DNA from: Chloroflexota bacterium
GTDB taxonomy: Bacteria > Chloroflexota > Dehalococcoidia > JACQUA01
Direction of reading: 5' to 3'
Length of the DNA stretch: 64,000 bases
Assembly: GCA_016210565.1 (NCBI GenBank)
Contig: JACQUA010000367.1
Coordinates: 1-64,000 of the forward strand
Within the stretch, counting starts at the first letter, position 1. Every line of letters starts with the position of its first letter. Of this stretch, positions 1-10,177 are shown in pieces. The position numbers were made by a program, and so were the translations under genes. The notes beneath the pieces were generated by a model. That model ran no database searches and was not told the DNA's origin. It saw only the letters and a program-made list of their open reading frames with translations.

Positions 1-795
1 CTCCGCCTGGACGGCTCCGCCAGGGAGTCTCATGAGCTTTACCAGTACTTCGATTCCATCCAGGCCTTTACCGGCAATGAAGCCGTCGCCAGCCAGACGG
101 CCGTACGCCGCCAGTTCCAGCGGGGCGACGCCTCGGACGACTAGGACAACGACCCGTCGAACGACGTGGACAGTAATGACGCGCTGTTCATCGCCCAGTT
201 CCGGGTGGGTACCCGCGACCTGTCAACGATGAACGCTGAGAACGCCGCTTCGCCCCAGCACAACAGCCCGTGGGACATCATTGACATCGCGGACGCCCTG
301 TTCATCAACCAGATGCAAGTGGGAATGCGCAACGAGTTTTTCGACTGGCTTGGCTCCTCCGTGGCGGCCTCGAAAGAGGGCGGCCGGGCGACGGTGGAGG
401 CCGGGTCCCTGGCCGTCGTCGACGGACGGACCGTCCGCATTCCCGTAACCTTCAAGAACATAACCGGCAGCGGCGGGCTGGGCGCCTACGACCTCAGGAT
501 AACCTACGACCCGCGCCTCTTGCGGGTCAATTCCGTCGAGGCGGGCGGTCCGCCCTTCGGCGCTCCCCTGTCCCACCGGATAGATAACGCCGCGGGCGCG
601 GTGCTCATGGTCGGGACTACCACCCAGGTACCGGGGATGAACAAAGACGGCGTCATTCCCTATTTGAACGTTTCCGCTTCACCGGCGAGCAAAGCCCAGT
701 CAGCCGCCATCATTGTGCAGGTGAGAACGCTGTCCGACATCTTCGGCAACCCCGTTACCGCACAGGTGACCAACGCCAGCCTTACCGTGAACTGA
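1..795 (+). pseudogene. Dockerin-like repeat plus cohesin-domain protein, C-terminal part, interrupted by in-frame TAG
   Basis: The reading frame is open from the left edge, reaches a TAG at 142-144, and continues in the same frame to the TGA at 793-795. The stop falls inside the first of two dockerin-type calcium-loop repeats: residues before it read RGDASDD and after it DNDPSNDVDSNDALFIAQ. A second repeat has the core DIIDIADALFINQMQVG. About 140 residues of cohesin-like beta-sandwich follow, with the motif YDLRITYDPRLLRV. Dockerin and cohesin domains normally mediate cell-surface protein assembly. A GTG at 166 could restart translation, but it would give a 209-residue product with no signal peptide and half a dockerin repeat. 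A nonsense mutation or a sequencing error is more likely than a genuine start. The N-terminus lies outside the window. Confidence 0.6.
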
Positions 796-1010
796 CCGGT
801 CAGACCGGCCACGCCAACCACCAGATACGCGGGTACCACGAAGGGCACGCCCCCGGGCAAACCCCTTGTTCGACTCCCGTCCAGCTATTGCCCTCGCCCC
901 GGCCTGTTTTATGTCTCCACCACCTGCAGGCTCCATCTAACACGGGCACTCCGGGGCAGATTGACAGCCAGCCAGCAATCGTCTATCATGCTTTGCTGGG
1001 ATGCTGGGTA

Positions 1011-1047
1011 AATCCCCCTTGATCCCCCTTTTTCGAAAGGGGGAGCC
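1011..1047. repeat. R5 palindromic repeat (CCCCCTTT...AAAGGGGG type)
   Basis: The spacer between the dockerin/cohesin gene and the 41-residue gene carries one copy of the C-tract/G-tract palindrome that recurs near 10.0, 19.8, 48.7 and 60.4 kb. Nothing else recognisable was seen in 796-1087. Confidence 0.6.
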
Positions 1048-1087
1048 GGCCAGCAGGACCCTCAATAACTGAATCAGGATAAAAGCT

Positions 1088-1213
1088 ATGAATAAAGCAA
1101 GACGAGTGGCCGAACAGAAGCACCGCCACAGGCTCAAGAAGCGAGAAGAAAAGGAAAAGGCCGCCAGGCCGGCAGCCGCTCCCGTTGAAGCCGAGAAACC
1201 GGCCAAGAAATAG
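1088..1213 (+). CDS. Small highly basic 41-residue protein
   Basis: ATG at 1088 opens a 41-codon frame ending in TAG at 1211-1213, with AGGA about nine bases upstream. The protein begins MNKARRVAEQKHRHRLKKRE. It is dominated by Lys, Arg, Glu and Ala and would form a single charged helix followed by an Ala/Pro-rich tail (residues 27-36). Tiny Arg/Lys-rich proteins of this kind are common in Chloroflexota and related genomes, and I know of no assigned function. The composition suggests nucleic-acid or ribosome binding, but that is inference. It stands alone between repeat-bearing spacers. Confidence 0.6.
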   Translation: MNKARRVAEQKHRHRLKKREEKEKAARPAAAPVEAEKPAKK

Positions 1214-1357
1214 CTGCCTGCTGACGGGCAGGCCGGGGCTGGCAAGACCTCGCTAACCGGGACGGAAATTCCAAGGTCCAAACGCCAAGTTCCAAACCTT
1301 GCGGAAACAATATTTGCCATTCCGCGCAGGACTCCAGGTCTGAGCTCCTGGTCAATC

Positions 1358-1507
1358 ATGTCATCGCCCTCTATGCCGGCCGGGCCGGGGGCTTCCGCGC
1401 CCGTAGCGATCCGCGATGTACCGCCCGATCTGAAAGTGCTCCTCCTGACGCCGGGCAACCGGAATGAGGTCAAGGCGAAGATTGCCTCCTGGCTGGCGGG
1501 CCCGTAG
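1358..1507 (+). CDS. Possible 49-residue protein, unrecognised
   Basis: A short frame from ATG at 1358 to TAG at 1505-1507. It has a Pro/Ala/Gly-rich start and then a more protein-like second half (DLKVLLLTPGNRNEVKAKIA). No ribosome-binding site is obvious and no family is recognised. It may be the remnant of a larger gene, since the second half resembles a beta-strand/helix start. The rest of 1214-1632 shows only an R4 repeat. Confidence 0.2.
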   Translation: MSSPSMPAGPGASAPVAIRDVPPDLKVLLLTPGNRNEVKAKIASWLAGP

Positions 1508-1584
1508 GGGCGCGGCATGCCGTGCCCACCTGTGGCAAGCAGGCCAGCATTGCCGGGTATCTTTCGGACCCGGCCAAATTCCAG

Positions 1585-1617
1585 CTCTCACAGGCAGGGA
1601 CGCCTGTGGTACCGGGT
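1585..1617. repeat. R4 repeat (CTCACAGGC...GCCTGTGGTACCGG)
   Basis: An imperfect hairpin of the R4 family lies just upstream of the kinase-fusion start at 1633. Reading this gene from an earlier start would translate the repeat, which is one reason to prefer 1633. Confidence 0.6.
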
Positions 1618-1632
1618 GGGATTATCGTAACA

Positions 1633-3213
1633 ATGGCTGAGATAGCTGATCTGGTCCGGGCCATGGCGCAGCCGGGCTTTTATCCCCACCATCCCGCCTC
1701 GGTCGAGGTAGTCCAGACGCAGATGTCCGTCGTCTTTCTGACCGGCGAATACGTGTACAAAATAAAGAAGCCAGTCAATCTCGGCTATCTCGACTACACC
1801 ACCCTGGAGCGGCGGCGCCACGCCTGCGAACAGGAGGCCGTCCTCAACCGGAGGCTTTGTCCCGAGGTCTATCTCGGCGTCATCCCGGTCACCTTCAGCG
1901 GGGGCAAATACACGCTCAATGGCCAGGGAGACACCGTGGAATACGCGGTGAAGATGAAACAGCTTCCCCGCGACCGGACACTGGACGTCCTTTTGCGCGA
2001 GAATAAGGCCACCCCGGACATGCTGGCAGGCCTGGCCCGCAAGATCGCGGACTTCCACAGGCAGGCAGTCACCGGCCCCGCCATCGCCTCTTTCGGCAGC
2101 CTGCCCATGATTGCCAACAACGTTGAAGAAAACTTCAGCCAGACCGAAAGATATGCCGGCATTACCGTCTCCCGCCGGCACTGGGAACGCCTCAGAAGCT
2201 ATTCCCGCTCCTTCCTGGGCCGGAATAGCGGGCTTTTCGGCCGCCGGGTGAGCGCAGGGAGGATCAGGGACTGCCACGGCGACCTGCATTCCGCGCACGT
2301 TTGCTTCACCAACGGACTCTGCATTTTCGACTGCATCGAGTTCAACGACCGGTTCCGCTACGGCGACGTGGCCTCCGAGCTCGCGTTCCTGGCCATGGAC
2401 ATTGACTATTTCGAACGCGCCGACCTTTCCAGCCACCTGGTCAACGCCTACGTGGTCGCGTCCGGGGACCGCCAGTTGCTGGAACTGCTGGACTTCTACC
2501 GGTGCTACCGCGCCCTGGTGAGAGCCAAGGTGAACTGCTTCAAGCTCGATGACCCCCTGGTACCCGAACCGGAGAAGAAGACCGCCGCCGATACCGCCAG
2601 GCGCTACTTCGCCCTGGCGCGCTCCTACACGATGGTCCATCAACAGCCGGTGCTGATCGCCACCATGGGTTTGGTGGGGACGGGCAAGACCGCCCTGGCG
2701 CAGGCCGTTGCCCAGGTGACCGGGGCTGAGGTAATCTCTTCAGACGTCACCAGGAAGCAATTGCTGAACGTTCCTTTGACCGGTGGCCGTTTCGAAGAGT
2801 ATGATTCCGGGCTATACAGTTCCGCCATGAACCGGAAGACTTACGACGAGATGTTTGCGCGTACCCGGACTTTGCTGAAGGCGGGCAAACCGGTGATCCT
2901 GGATGCCTCTTTCCGAAGACTTTCGGAACGCGAGACCGCCAGGGCCGTCGCCCGGGATAAAAAGGCGCGCTTTCTGCTGGTCGAATGTCGCGCCCCGGAA
3001 GAACTGGTCAAAGAAAGACTGGCCAGGCGGCTCAGGGAAGGTTCCGTTTCTGACGGCCGGTGGGAAATCTACGAAAAGCAAAAGACGGATACCGATCCCG
3101 TGAGCGAGCTCGCACCCACGGAGCACGTTATTCTTGATACGGCGCAATCGCTGCCGGAGCTGACCAACACCGTCCTGAACCGCTGGGGGTGGTGGGAGGA
3201 AGGGGAGAAATGA
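1633..3213 (+). CDS. APH-like kinase / P-loop ATPase fusion protein
   Basis: A 526-residue two-domain protein. Residues 1-330 form an aminoglycoside-phosphotransferase/choline-kinase-like fold: HGDLH near residue 215 is the Brenner catalytic loop and the Asp in the nearby FDCIEFND is a metal ligand. The C-terminal half is an AAA_33-type nucleotide kinase with Walker A GLVGTGKT at about 346-353, a following SSDVTRK segment and an Arg-rich lid (RLARRLREGS). Proteins with this fusion are widespread in bacteria; two phosphotransfer activities are expected but substrates are not established. ATG 1633 is chosen because upstream codons run into an R4 repeat. The stop codon overlaps the first bases of an R1 repeat. 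The gene is monocistronic. Confidence 0.85.
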   Translation: MAEIADLVRAMAQPGFYPHHPASVEVVQTQMSVVFLTGEYVYKIKKPVNLGYLDYTTLERRRHACEQEAVLNRRLCPEVYLGVIPVTFSGGKYTLNGQGDTVEYAVKMKQLPRDRTLDVLLRENKATPDMLAGLARKIADFHRQAVTGPAIASFGSLPMIANNVEENFSQTERYAGITVSRRHWERLRSYSRSFLGRNSGLFGRRVSAGRIRDCHGDLHSAHVCFTNGLCIFDCIEFNDRFRYGDVASELAFLAMDIDYFERADLSSHLVNAYVVASGDRQLLELLDFYRCYRALVRAKVNCFKLDDPLVPEPEKKTAADTARRYFALARSYTMVHQQPVLIATMGLVGTGKTALAQAVAQVTGAEVISSDVTRKQLLNVPLTGGRFEEYDSGLYSSAMNRKTYDEMFARTRTLLKAGKPVILDASFRRLSERETARAVARDKKARFLLVECRAPEELVKERLARRLREGSVSDGRWEIYEKQKTDTDPVSELAPTEHVILDTAQSLPELTNTVLNRWGWWEEGEK

Positions 3214-3480
3214 CGAATGACGAAATTCGAATGGCGAATCAATGTTCAAAATCCGAATGTCAAAAACGGCCTGCCTTCGTCATTCGTCATTCCTTCGTCA
3301 TTGCTGCGAAAATGTCGTTGCGAACGAAGCGCGGCAATCCCCTGGTTGGCCGGCCATCCGGGAGATTGCGTCGTCACTTCGGTCCTCGCACAGACAGTCC
3401 ATTTTCATCCTTGATGGTGCGCCACCGACGCATGGTTGATTGAATCGTCATTCGGGCTTCGTCATTCCTCATTATTCTTA
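3210..3480. repeat. Composite R1 + R2 palindromic repeat spacer
   Basis: The left part (3210-3303) is an R1 unit: ATGACGAATGACGAAATTCG and variants, with complementary CATTCGTCATTC in the right arm. The right part (3305-3480) is an R2 unit (TTGCGAACGAAGCGCGGCAATC ... GAGATTGC form), followed by a CATCCTTGATGG segment seen in several other spacers. No gene is supported here. Confidence 0.8.
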
Positions 3481-3482
3481 CA

Positions 3483-4733
3483 ATGCCTGTTGAGACTGCC
3501 GGCATTCCGCCGGCCCGGACTTCGCTGCTCCGGCGTATCTTCGCCTCGGTGCAATACCGGGACTACCGCCTGGTATGGCTGGGGTCCTGCACCGAGCACA
3601 TCGGCGAATTCATGGAAATCGCCGCCCTGCTCTGGCTGGTCAACGATCTCACACATTCGCCGTTCATGCTCACCGTGGTGGGGGCCTGCCGGTTCATACC
3701 CATGGTCTTCTTCTCGTTCGTCGGCGGGGTGGCCACCGACCGGATGAACCGCCGGAACCTCATCATCATCACCCTGCTGGCTTTTGCGGCGGCCTCGACC
3801 GTCCTGGGCATCCTCGTCGCCACGAAACTCGTGGCCCTCTGGCACATCATCGTGATGGCCCTGCTGGTCGGGGTCATCACCAGCTTCAATCATCCCGCGC
3901 GGGCCTCCCTGGTCCCCAACCTGGTAAGAAGAGAACATCTCTTGAATGCCATTTCCCTGGACTCCGCCTCAGTGATGTCCGCCCGGGTGGTCGGCATGCC
4001 CATCGCCGGGGCTGTCATCGGGTTGGCCGGCGTCACCCCCATTTTCTTCTTGAGGGCCTTCGGCGCTCTGCTGGCGACCCTCTGGCTCTCCGGGGTCAAG
4101 GTCCCGGCCACGCCGCCGGGCGCAAGAAGGTCCAACCCGTGGAAGAACCTTGTCGAGGGCCTGCGTTACGTTGTGGGACATGGCATCGTCCTCTTTCTGG
4201 TGATCCTTTACATTCTTCCCCAGTTCTCCAACCAGTCCTACACCAACTTCCTGCCCATTTACGCCACACAGATATTCCAGGTCGGCGCCTCAGGTTACGG
4301 CTTCCTTCAGGCCGCTCCCGGGCTGGGGTCGGTGGCGTCTCTGGTATTTCTGGCCTCTCTCGGGGTGGGCAAACACAAGGCCCGGCTCCTCTTCGCCTCA
4401 GGCATGGTCCTCGGTCTTGCCGTTGTCGCCATGGGTGTAGTGCCCTGGTTCCCGGCCTTCCTCGCGCTGCTGGTCATCGCCGGCGGCATGGGGACCGCCT
4501 TCATGGCCCTGAGCACCACCCTCATCCAGAACATCATCCCCGACGAAATCCGGGGCCGCGTCATGAGCCTGCGCGAAATCTCCTTCGGCCTGGGACCCGC
4601 GCTGAGCCTGCTGATAGGCGGCATGGCCGAGAAGACCGGCGTGCCACTAGCCATTACCGCCCTTGGTGTGATATGCTTTCTTATTCCTTTGGTGGCGATG
4701 CTTGCCGCACCAAAACTGAGGAGACTGGACTAG
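3483..4733 (+). CDS. MFS transporter, MFS_3/enterobactin-exporter-like
   Basis: A 416-residue polytopic membrane protein with about twelve hydrophobic segments. The N-terminal RDYRLVWLGS segment is typical of the MFS_3 subgroup. The loop between TM2 and TM3 carries GGVATDRMNRRN, matching the MFS signature (GxxxDRxxRR). A conserved PDEIRGRVMSL sits near the start of the last helices. Members are mostly drug or siderophore exporters; the substrate here is unknown. The gene is flanked on both sides by repeat-filled spacers and is probably transcribed alone. No strong ribosome-binding site precedes the ATG. Confidence 0.85.
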   Translation: MPVETAGIPPARTSLLRRIFASVQYRDYRLVWLGSCTEHIGEFMEIAALLWLVNDLTHSPFMLTVVGACRFIPMVFFSFVGGVATDRMNRRNLIIITLLAFAAASTVLGILVATKLVALWHIIVMALLVGVITSFNHPARASLVPNLVRREHLLNAISLDSASVMSARVVGMPIAGAVIGLAGVTPIFFLRAFGALLATLWLSGVKVPATPPGARRSNPWKNLVEGLRYVVGHGIVLFLVILYILPQFSNQSYTNFLPIYATQIFQVGASGYGFLQAAPGLGSVASLVFLASLGVGKHKARLLFASGMVLGLAVVAMGVVPWFPAFLALLVIAGGMGTAFMALSTTLIQNIIPDEIRGRVMSLREISFGLGPALSLLIGGMAEKTGVPLAITALGVICFLIPLVAMLAAPKLRRLD

Positions 4734-4736
4734 AAC

Positions 4737-4900
4737 GAATTCCGAAGTCCGAATGACGAATGACCAACGAATTCGGTACCACCCCGACGCATCGGGGTGA
4801 GAGCCGTACCAGACCCGCCGGTACCACAGGCCGCCGTGCCTGTGAGCGCCGTACCAGCCGGCCGGTACCACAGGCCACCGTGCCTGTGAGAGCCCGAACC
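4737..4900. repeat. R1 fragment plus two tandem R4 repeats
   Basis: The 329-base gap before ahcY holds a short R1 unit (4737-4770) and then two consecutive R4 copies containing CCGGTACCACAGGC and GTGCCTGTGAG. The remaining sequence to 5062 is A-rich and shows no riboswitch or gene that I recognise. Confidence 0.75.
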
Positions 4901-5062
4901 CGCAACCGAAATCAAATAGCAAAAACCAAAGTGAAAGATGACAACTCAAAAATACAAGAATGGCGTAGCTCCGGTCCTGCCCAGCGAACGCACGGCTGAT
5001 TCTGAAATCGAGCAGAAGCCCTCCCAACATTCGGCTAGAAGTAAAGGCAAAAGAGTAACTTA

Positions 5063-6337
<1,275 letters not shown>

Positions 6338-6339
6338 CC

Positions 6340-6500
6340 GAAATGACTAATGACGAAATTCGAATGACGAATCAATGTTCAAAATCCCAATGTTCAAACA
6401 ACACTTACATTCGTCATTGGTCATTGATTAGTCATTCGTCATCCGAACTTCGTCATTTCTGCATTGATTTGTCACTTGATTTTTGAATTTTGATTTTTGA
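6340..6500. repeat. R1 palindromic repeat spacer
   Basis: A left arm with ATGACGAAATTCGAATGACG and a right arm with CATTCGTCATTGGTCATTG form a long imperfect inverted repeat filling the ahcY-metK gap. It is followed by a run of TTTTTGAATTTTG. Confidence 0.8.
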
Positions 6501-6522
6501 ATTTTCTAACCAAGGGGGACCA

Positions 6523-7770
6523 ATGGGACTTAGCTTCATGGAATCACCTTCCTACCTGTTCACTTCTGAATCGGTAACGGAAGGGCATCCCGACAAACTC
6601 TGCGACCAGGTTTCCGATGCGGTTCTGGACGCCATCATCAAAGATGACCCCACCTGCCGGGTGGCCTGTGAGACGGGCACCACCACGGGGCTGGTCATCG
6701 TCATGGGTGAAATCACCACCAGCACCTATGTAGAAATCCCGGAGGTAGTCCGCGACGTCTTGAAGCAGGCCGGGTACACCTACCCCGAATACGGCTTTGA
6801 CTACCAGTCCTGCGGGGTGATGGTGACCATCAAAGAACAGTCGCCGGACATAGATGTCGGGGTCAGCAAGTCCCTGGAAGCCAAGACCAACGGCCTTTCC
6901 AGCAACGAGATTGACCAGATAGGCGCCGGCGACCAGGGCATGATGGTCGGTTTCGCCTGCAACGAAACCCCGGAGCTGATGCCCCTGCCCATCTCCCTGG
7001 CGCACCGCCTCACCAAGAGGCTGGCCTTCGTCAGAAAGAACAACATCCTGCGTTATCTGCGCCCCGATGGGAAGTCCCAGGTTACCATTGAATACTGCAA
7101 GGGCAAGCCCAAGCGGGTCGATTCCATCATTATCGCCGCCCAGCACAACCCGGAAGTCAGCCACGACACCATTTACCGCGATATGGTGGAACAGGTTATC
7201 CGGAATATAGTCCCCAGAGACCTGATGGACAAGAAGACCCGCTTCTTCGTCAACCCCACCGGCCGGTTCGTCGTCGGCGGGCCCGTGGCCGACTCCGGCG
7301 TAACGGGCCGCAAGATCCTGGTGGACAGCTACGGCGGCTGGGCCAGGGTGGGCGGCGGGGCCTTCTCCGGCAAAGACCCGACCAAGGTGGACCGCTCCGG
7401 CGCCTACGCCGCCCGCTACGTCGCCAAGAACGTCGTGGCCGCGGGCCTGGCCGACCGCCTGGAGCTCCAGGTGTCCTACGCCATCGGCGTGGCGCGGCCG
7501 GTTTCCATATCCATCGAGACCTTTGGATCAGGACACGTTCCAGACCAGACCATCATCGACCTGATAAACAAACACTTCGACCTGCGGCCCGGCGCCATAA
7601 TGCTGGACCTGCGCCTGCGCCGTCCCATCTACCGCGCTACTGCCTCTTACGGACATTTCGGCCGGGACGACATCGACGCCCCGTGGGAAAAGACCGATAA
7701 GGCCGCCATCCTGAAAAAGGAGGCCGCCGGCTCCCCACCACCCGAGGCCCAGGCATGTCCGAATCCGTAA
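6523..7770 (+). CDS. metK: S-adenosylmethionine synthetase
   Basis: 415 residues from ATG 6523, which has a strong AGGGGG six bases upstream; the frame is open from a TTG at 6490 but those codons belong to the spacer. The enzyme makes SAM from methionine and ATP. All signatures are present: [19 protein letters not shown] near the start, [13 protein letters not shown] (ATP-binding GAGDQG), and the phosphate loop [16 protein letters not shown]. The C-terminus has about 15 extra Pro/Ala-rich residues after the conserved end. With ahcY it supplies and recycles SAM. Confidence 0.95.
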   Translation: MGLSFMESPSYLFTSESVTEGHPDKLCDQVSDAVLDAIIKDDPTCRVACETGTTTGLVIVMGEITTSTYVEIPEVVRDVLKQAGYTYPEYGFDYQSCGVMVTIKEQSPDIDVGVSKSLEAKTNGLSSNEIDQIGAGDQGMMVGFACNETPELMPLPISLAHRLTKRLAFVRKNNILRYLRPDGKSQVTIEYCKGKPKRVDSIIIAAQHNPEVSHDTIYRDMVEQVIRNIVPRDLMDKKTRFFVNPTGRFVVGGPVADSGVTGRKILVDSYGGWARVGGGAFSGKDPTKVDRSGAYAARYVAKNVVAAGLADRLELQVSYAIGVARPVSISIETFGSGHVPDQTIIDLINKHFDLRPGAIMLDLRLRRPIYRATASYGHFGRDDIDAPWEKTDKAAILKKEAAGSPPPEAQACPNP

Positions 7771-7955
7771 TGACGGGCACTCGGCAGTCGGCAGTCGGCA
7801 GTCGGCTCTCTGGGAGCGGGCACTGAAAGCCGCTAGCCGCTAGCTGAAAGCCGACAGCCGATAGCCGATAGCCGACAGCCGATAGCCGATAGCCGACAGC
7901 CGATAGCCGATAGCCGACAGCCGACAGCCGATAGCCGATAGCCCATAGCGGATTT
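7771..7955. repeat. R7 short tandem repeats (CAGTCGG and AGCCGATAGCC units)
   Basis: The metK-phosphohexomutase gap begins with three CAGTCGG units (about 7780-7806) and continues (7841-7950) with about ten copies of AGCCGATAGCC/AGCCGACAGCC. Adjacent units differ by a single T/C. No spacers separate the units, so this is not a CRISPR array. Confidence 0.85.
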
Positions 7956-7971
7956 CTGAAAGCAGGTTCCT

Positions 7972-9402
7972 TTGACCACCACCATAAAATTCGGCACTGA
8001 CGGCTGGCGCGGCATCATCGCCGAGGACTTCACCTTCGCCAACGTCCGCGCCTGCGCCCAGGCCATCGCCGCCTACCTCCACAAATCGGGTGCGGCTGGC
8101 AGGGGGATCATCATCGGCTACGACACCCGGTTCGCCTCGGAGCATTTTGCCGCCGCGGCCGCGGAGGTCATCGCGGCCAACGGCATTCGGGTCAAACTTG
8201 CTTCCGCGCCCAGCCCCACCCCGGTCATCAGCTACGCCATCACCGCGCTGGGCACGGCCGGGGCCATCATCATCACCGCCAGTCACAACCCGCGCCAGTA
8301 CAACGGCCTCAAACTGAAGACCGCTGACGGCACCAGCGCCCCACCCGAAGTCACCGACCAGTTGGAACAGGCGCTGCCGGAAATCCTCGCCCGACAGGCA
8401 GTGAAATCGCTCCCGCTGGCGGATGGGATCAAATCGGGTTCGATAGAATACGTGGATACCGGTTCCGTCTATCTGCCCCAGGTAAGACGATTGCTGGACT
8501 TATCTCCCCTCCGCGCCTCGAAGCTCAAAGTGGTAGCCGACTATATGTTCGGCGCCGGCGCCAGCTATTTCAAGGACTTCCTCGGCGGGAGTAACGTTGA
8601 CCTCACGGAGATCAACGCCGAGAGGAATCCCATTTTCCCCGGCATGGCCAACCCGGAACCCATCGCCAAGAACCTCGACGCGCTCAAGCAAGCCGTGCTG
8701 GCGAACAAAGCCGGCGTGGGCGTGGCCACGGATGGCGACGCCGACCGCGTGGGCATCATGGACGAACAGGGCAATTTCCTGGACCCCCTTCAGGTCTTCA
8801 CCCTCCTCACCCTTTATCTGCTGGAGACCCGCGGTCTCAAAGGCCCGATCATAAAAACGGTGACCGCCAGCAACATGTTGTACCGGCTGGGAGAGCTGTA
8901 TGCCGTGCCGGTGCTGGAGACGCCCGTCGGTTTCAAATACGTGGCGCCCCTCATGATCAGCGAAAATGCCCTCATCGGGGGCGAGGAGAGCGGCGGCTAC
9001 GGCTTCAGGGGTCACGTGCCCGAACGGGATGGCATCCTGGCCGGCCTTTATTTCCTGGACTTCATGGTACGGTCGGGGAAGACCCCCTCCCAGTTGCTCC
9101 AACACCTTTACTCTAAGGTGGGAGAGCACTACTACCTGAGAAGAGACGCCCACTTCAACGCCGCCGACCGCAGCAAGATCATGGAGCGGGTAGCGAAATT
9201 CAAAGCGGGCGAACTGGCCGGGCACAAGCTGGAGCGGGTGAACACTGCGGACGGTTTCAAATTCATCTTTGCCGGCGGCGACTGGCTGCTGGTCCGTTTC
9301 TCCGGCACGGAGCCGCTGGTCCGCATCTACGCCGAGGCCGGCAGCCCAACCGAGGCCGAAAAGCTGGTCAACGCCGGCAGGGAACTCGCCGGGCTGGAAT
9401 AA
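7972..9402 (+). CDS. Phosphoglucomutase/phosphomannomutase (alpha-D-phosphohexomutase)
   Basis: 476 residues with a TTG start at 7972, following AGCAGG, just after the R7 repeat. It interconverts hexose 1- and 6-phosphates through a phosphoserine. The four family loops are all visible: the catalytic serine in TASHNPRQYNG, the magnesium loop DGDADRVGI, the sugar-binding loop GGEESGGYG, and the phosphate-binding RFSGTEPLVRIYAEA. The FGTDGWRGI start is typical. Glucose versus mannose specificity cannot be read, so no symbol is given. It probably feeds cell-envelope or nucleotide-sugar synthesis. No operon partner is adjacent. Confidence 0.92.
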   Translation: MTTTIKFGTDGWRGIIAEDFTFANVRACAQAIAAYLHKSGAAGRGIIIGYDTRFASEHFAAAAAEVIAANGIRVKLASAPSPTPVISYAITALGTAGAIIITASHNPRQYNGLKLKTADGTSAPPEVTDQLEQALPEILARQAVKSLPLADGIKSGSIEYVDTGSVYLPQVRRLLDLSPLRASKLKVVADYMFGAGASYFKDFLGGSNVDLTEINAERNPIFPGMANPEPIAKNLDALKQAVLANKAGVGVATDGDADRVGIMDEQGNFLDPLQVFTLLTLYLLETRGLKGPIIKTVTASNMLYRLGELYAVPVLETPVGFKYVAPLMISENALIGGEESGGYGFRGHVPERDGILAGLYFLDFMVRSGKTPSQLLQHLYSKVGEHYYLRRDAHFNAADRSKIMERVAKFKAGELAGHKLERVNTADGFKFIFAGGDWLLVRFSGTEPLVRIYAEAGSPTEAEKLVNAGRELAGLE

Positions 9403-9433
9403 AGGGGGGTAGCCGCCCCGATCTATCCTCGTC

Positions 9434-9803
9434 GTGTCCCACATCTCTGCTGGACACAGGCGGGTAACCGCTCCGTAGCTGCTCTCTCGACGATCCCACC
9501 ATGGTCACTGACTATTCAACCTGGCGTTGCCCATTACCCGGTACCACCCCGATGGATCGGGGTGACCGCTGGATTTTGAACAAGGCAGACTTAATCTTGT
9601 TAACGACGGGATAGCAAGCCTCCGATTCGTACTCCCAAAATGGTCATTGGCACAAAAATCACCGTCTCAAAATCTGGGGCTCACAGGCACGGTGGCCTGT
9701 GGTACCGGGTGTGCGCCACGTTGCCTTAGAGCAGTCAATCAGTTGGCCACCCTATGTCCCACGTTTCAACAAGTGTATTGTGTCCAGCGGAAATGTGGGA
9801 CAC
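9434..9803. mobile_element. MITE-like element with 24-bp terminal inverted repeats
   Basis: Bases 9434-9457 and the reverse complement of 9780-9803 agree at 22 of 24 positions (ends GTGTCCCACAT ... GCTGGACAC). They bound about 370 bp with no long frame. A further TGTCCCAC copy lies inside at about 9755, giving a nested hairpin at the right end. Two R4 repeats also lie inside (about 9538-9568 and 9681-9712). It looks like a non-autonomous transposon remnant; the family cannot be assigned without a transposase. Confidence 0.6.
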
Positions 9804-9997
9804 GGTCAGGATCTATCGGGGCGGCGGTGGGGAGCATCCGAAACCCAAGGTTTGAAATAACCTTCTAACCTTCGAACTGTCATTTGTCCCCGCGGCCAGA
9901 GCAGGCTATAGCATAGCAGGTCCTGGCCCGTTCCCGGTGAGCCCAGACCACGGACTATGGACTCCACACTCCAGGAGGGTTCTGAAAAAGCCTTCTT

Positions 9998-10110
9998 TCG
10001 TTCACCTCCCCCTTTTTCAAAGGGGGATAAAGGGGGATTGTTCGCTTCTGAAATCCCTCTCAATCTCCCTTTGCCAAAGGGAGAGGGAATGCTTCGAACC
10101 CCTTTTTCAG
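9998..10110. repeat. R5 repeat spacer
   Basis: Two C-tract/G-tract palindromes (CCCCCTTTTTCAAAGGGGG, then a TCTCCCTTTGCCAAAGGGAG variant) fill the end of the 775-base gap before the DUF35 gene. Between 9804 and 9997 nothing recognisable was seen. Confidence 0.75.
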
Positions 10111-10177
10111 CGTTCTCCTAGACTCCAGACTCTGAGATCCTTCGGGGCGCTGCGCAGGGCTTCAGACTTGCCATGGG

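Noticed and set aside
3575-4756. Second plus-strand frame over the MFS gene
   Set aside because: Its translation is a His/Arg/Pro-rich string typical of a +2 frame in GC-rich DNA, and the membrane protein fits frame and length.
7841-7950. Possible CRISPR array
   Set aside because: The AGCCGATAGCC units follow each other directly with no unique spacers and no cas genes nearby.
9647-9868. Short frame (73 codons) in the MITE-like element
   Set aside because: It reads through an R4 repeat and the inverted end, with no domain.
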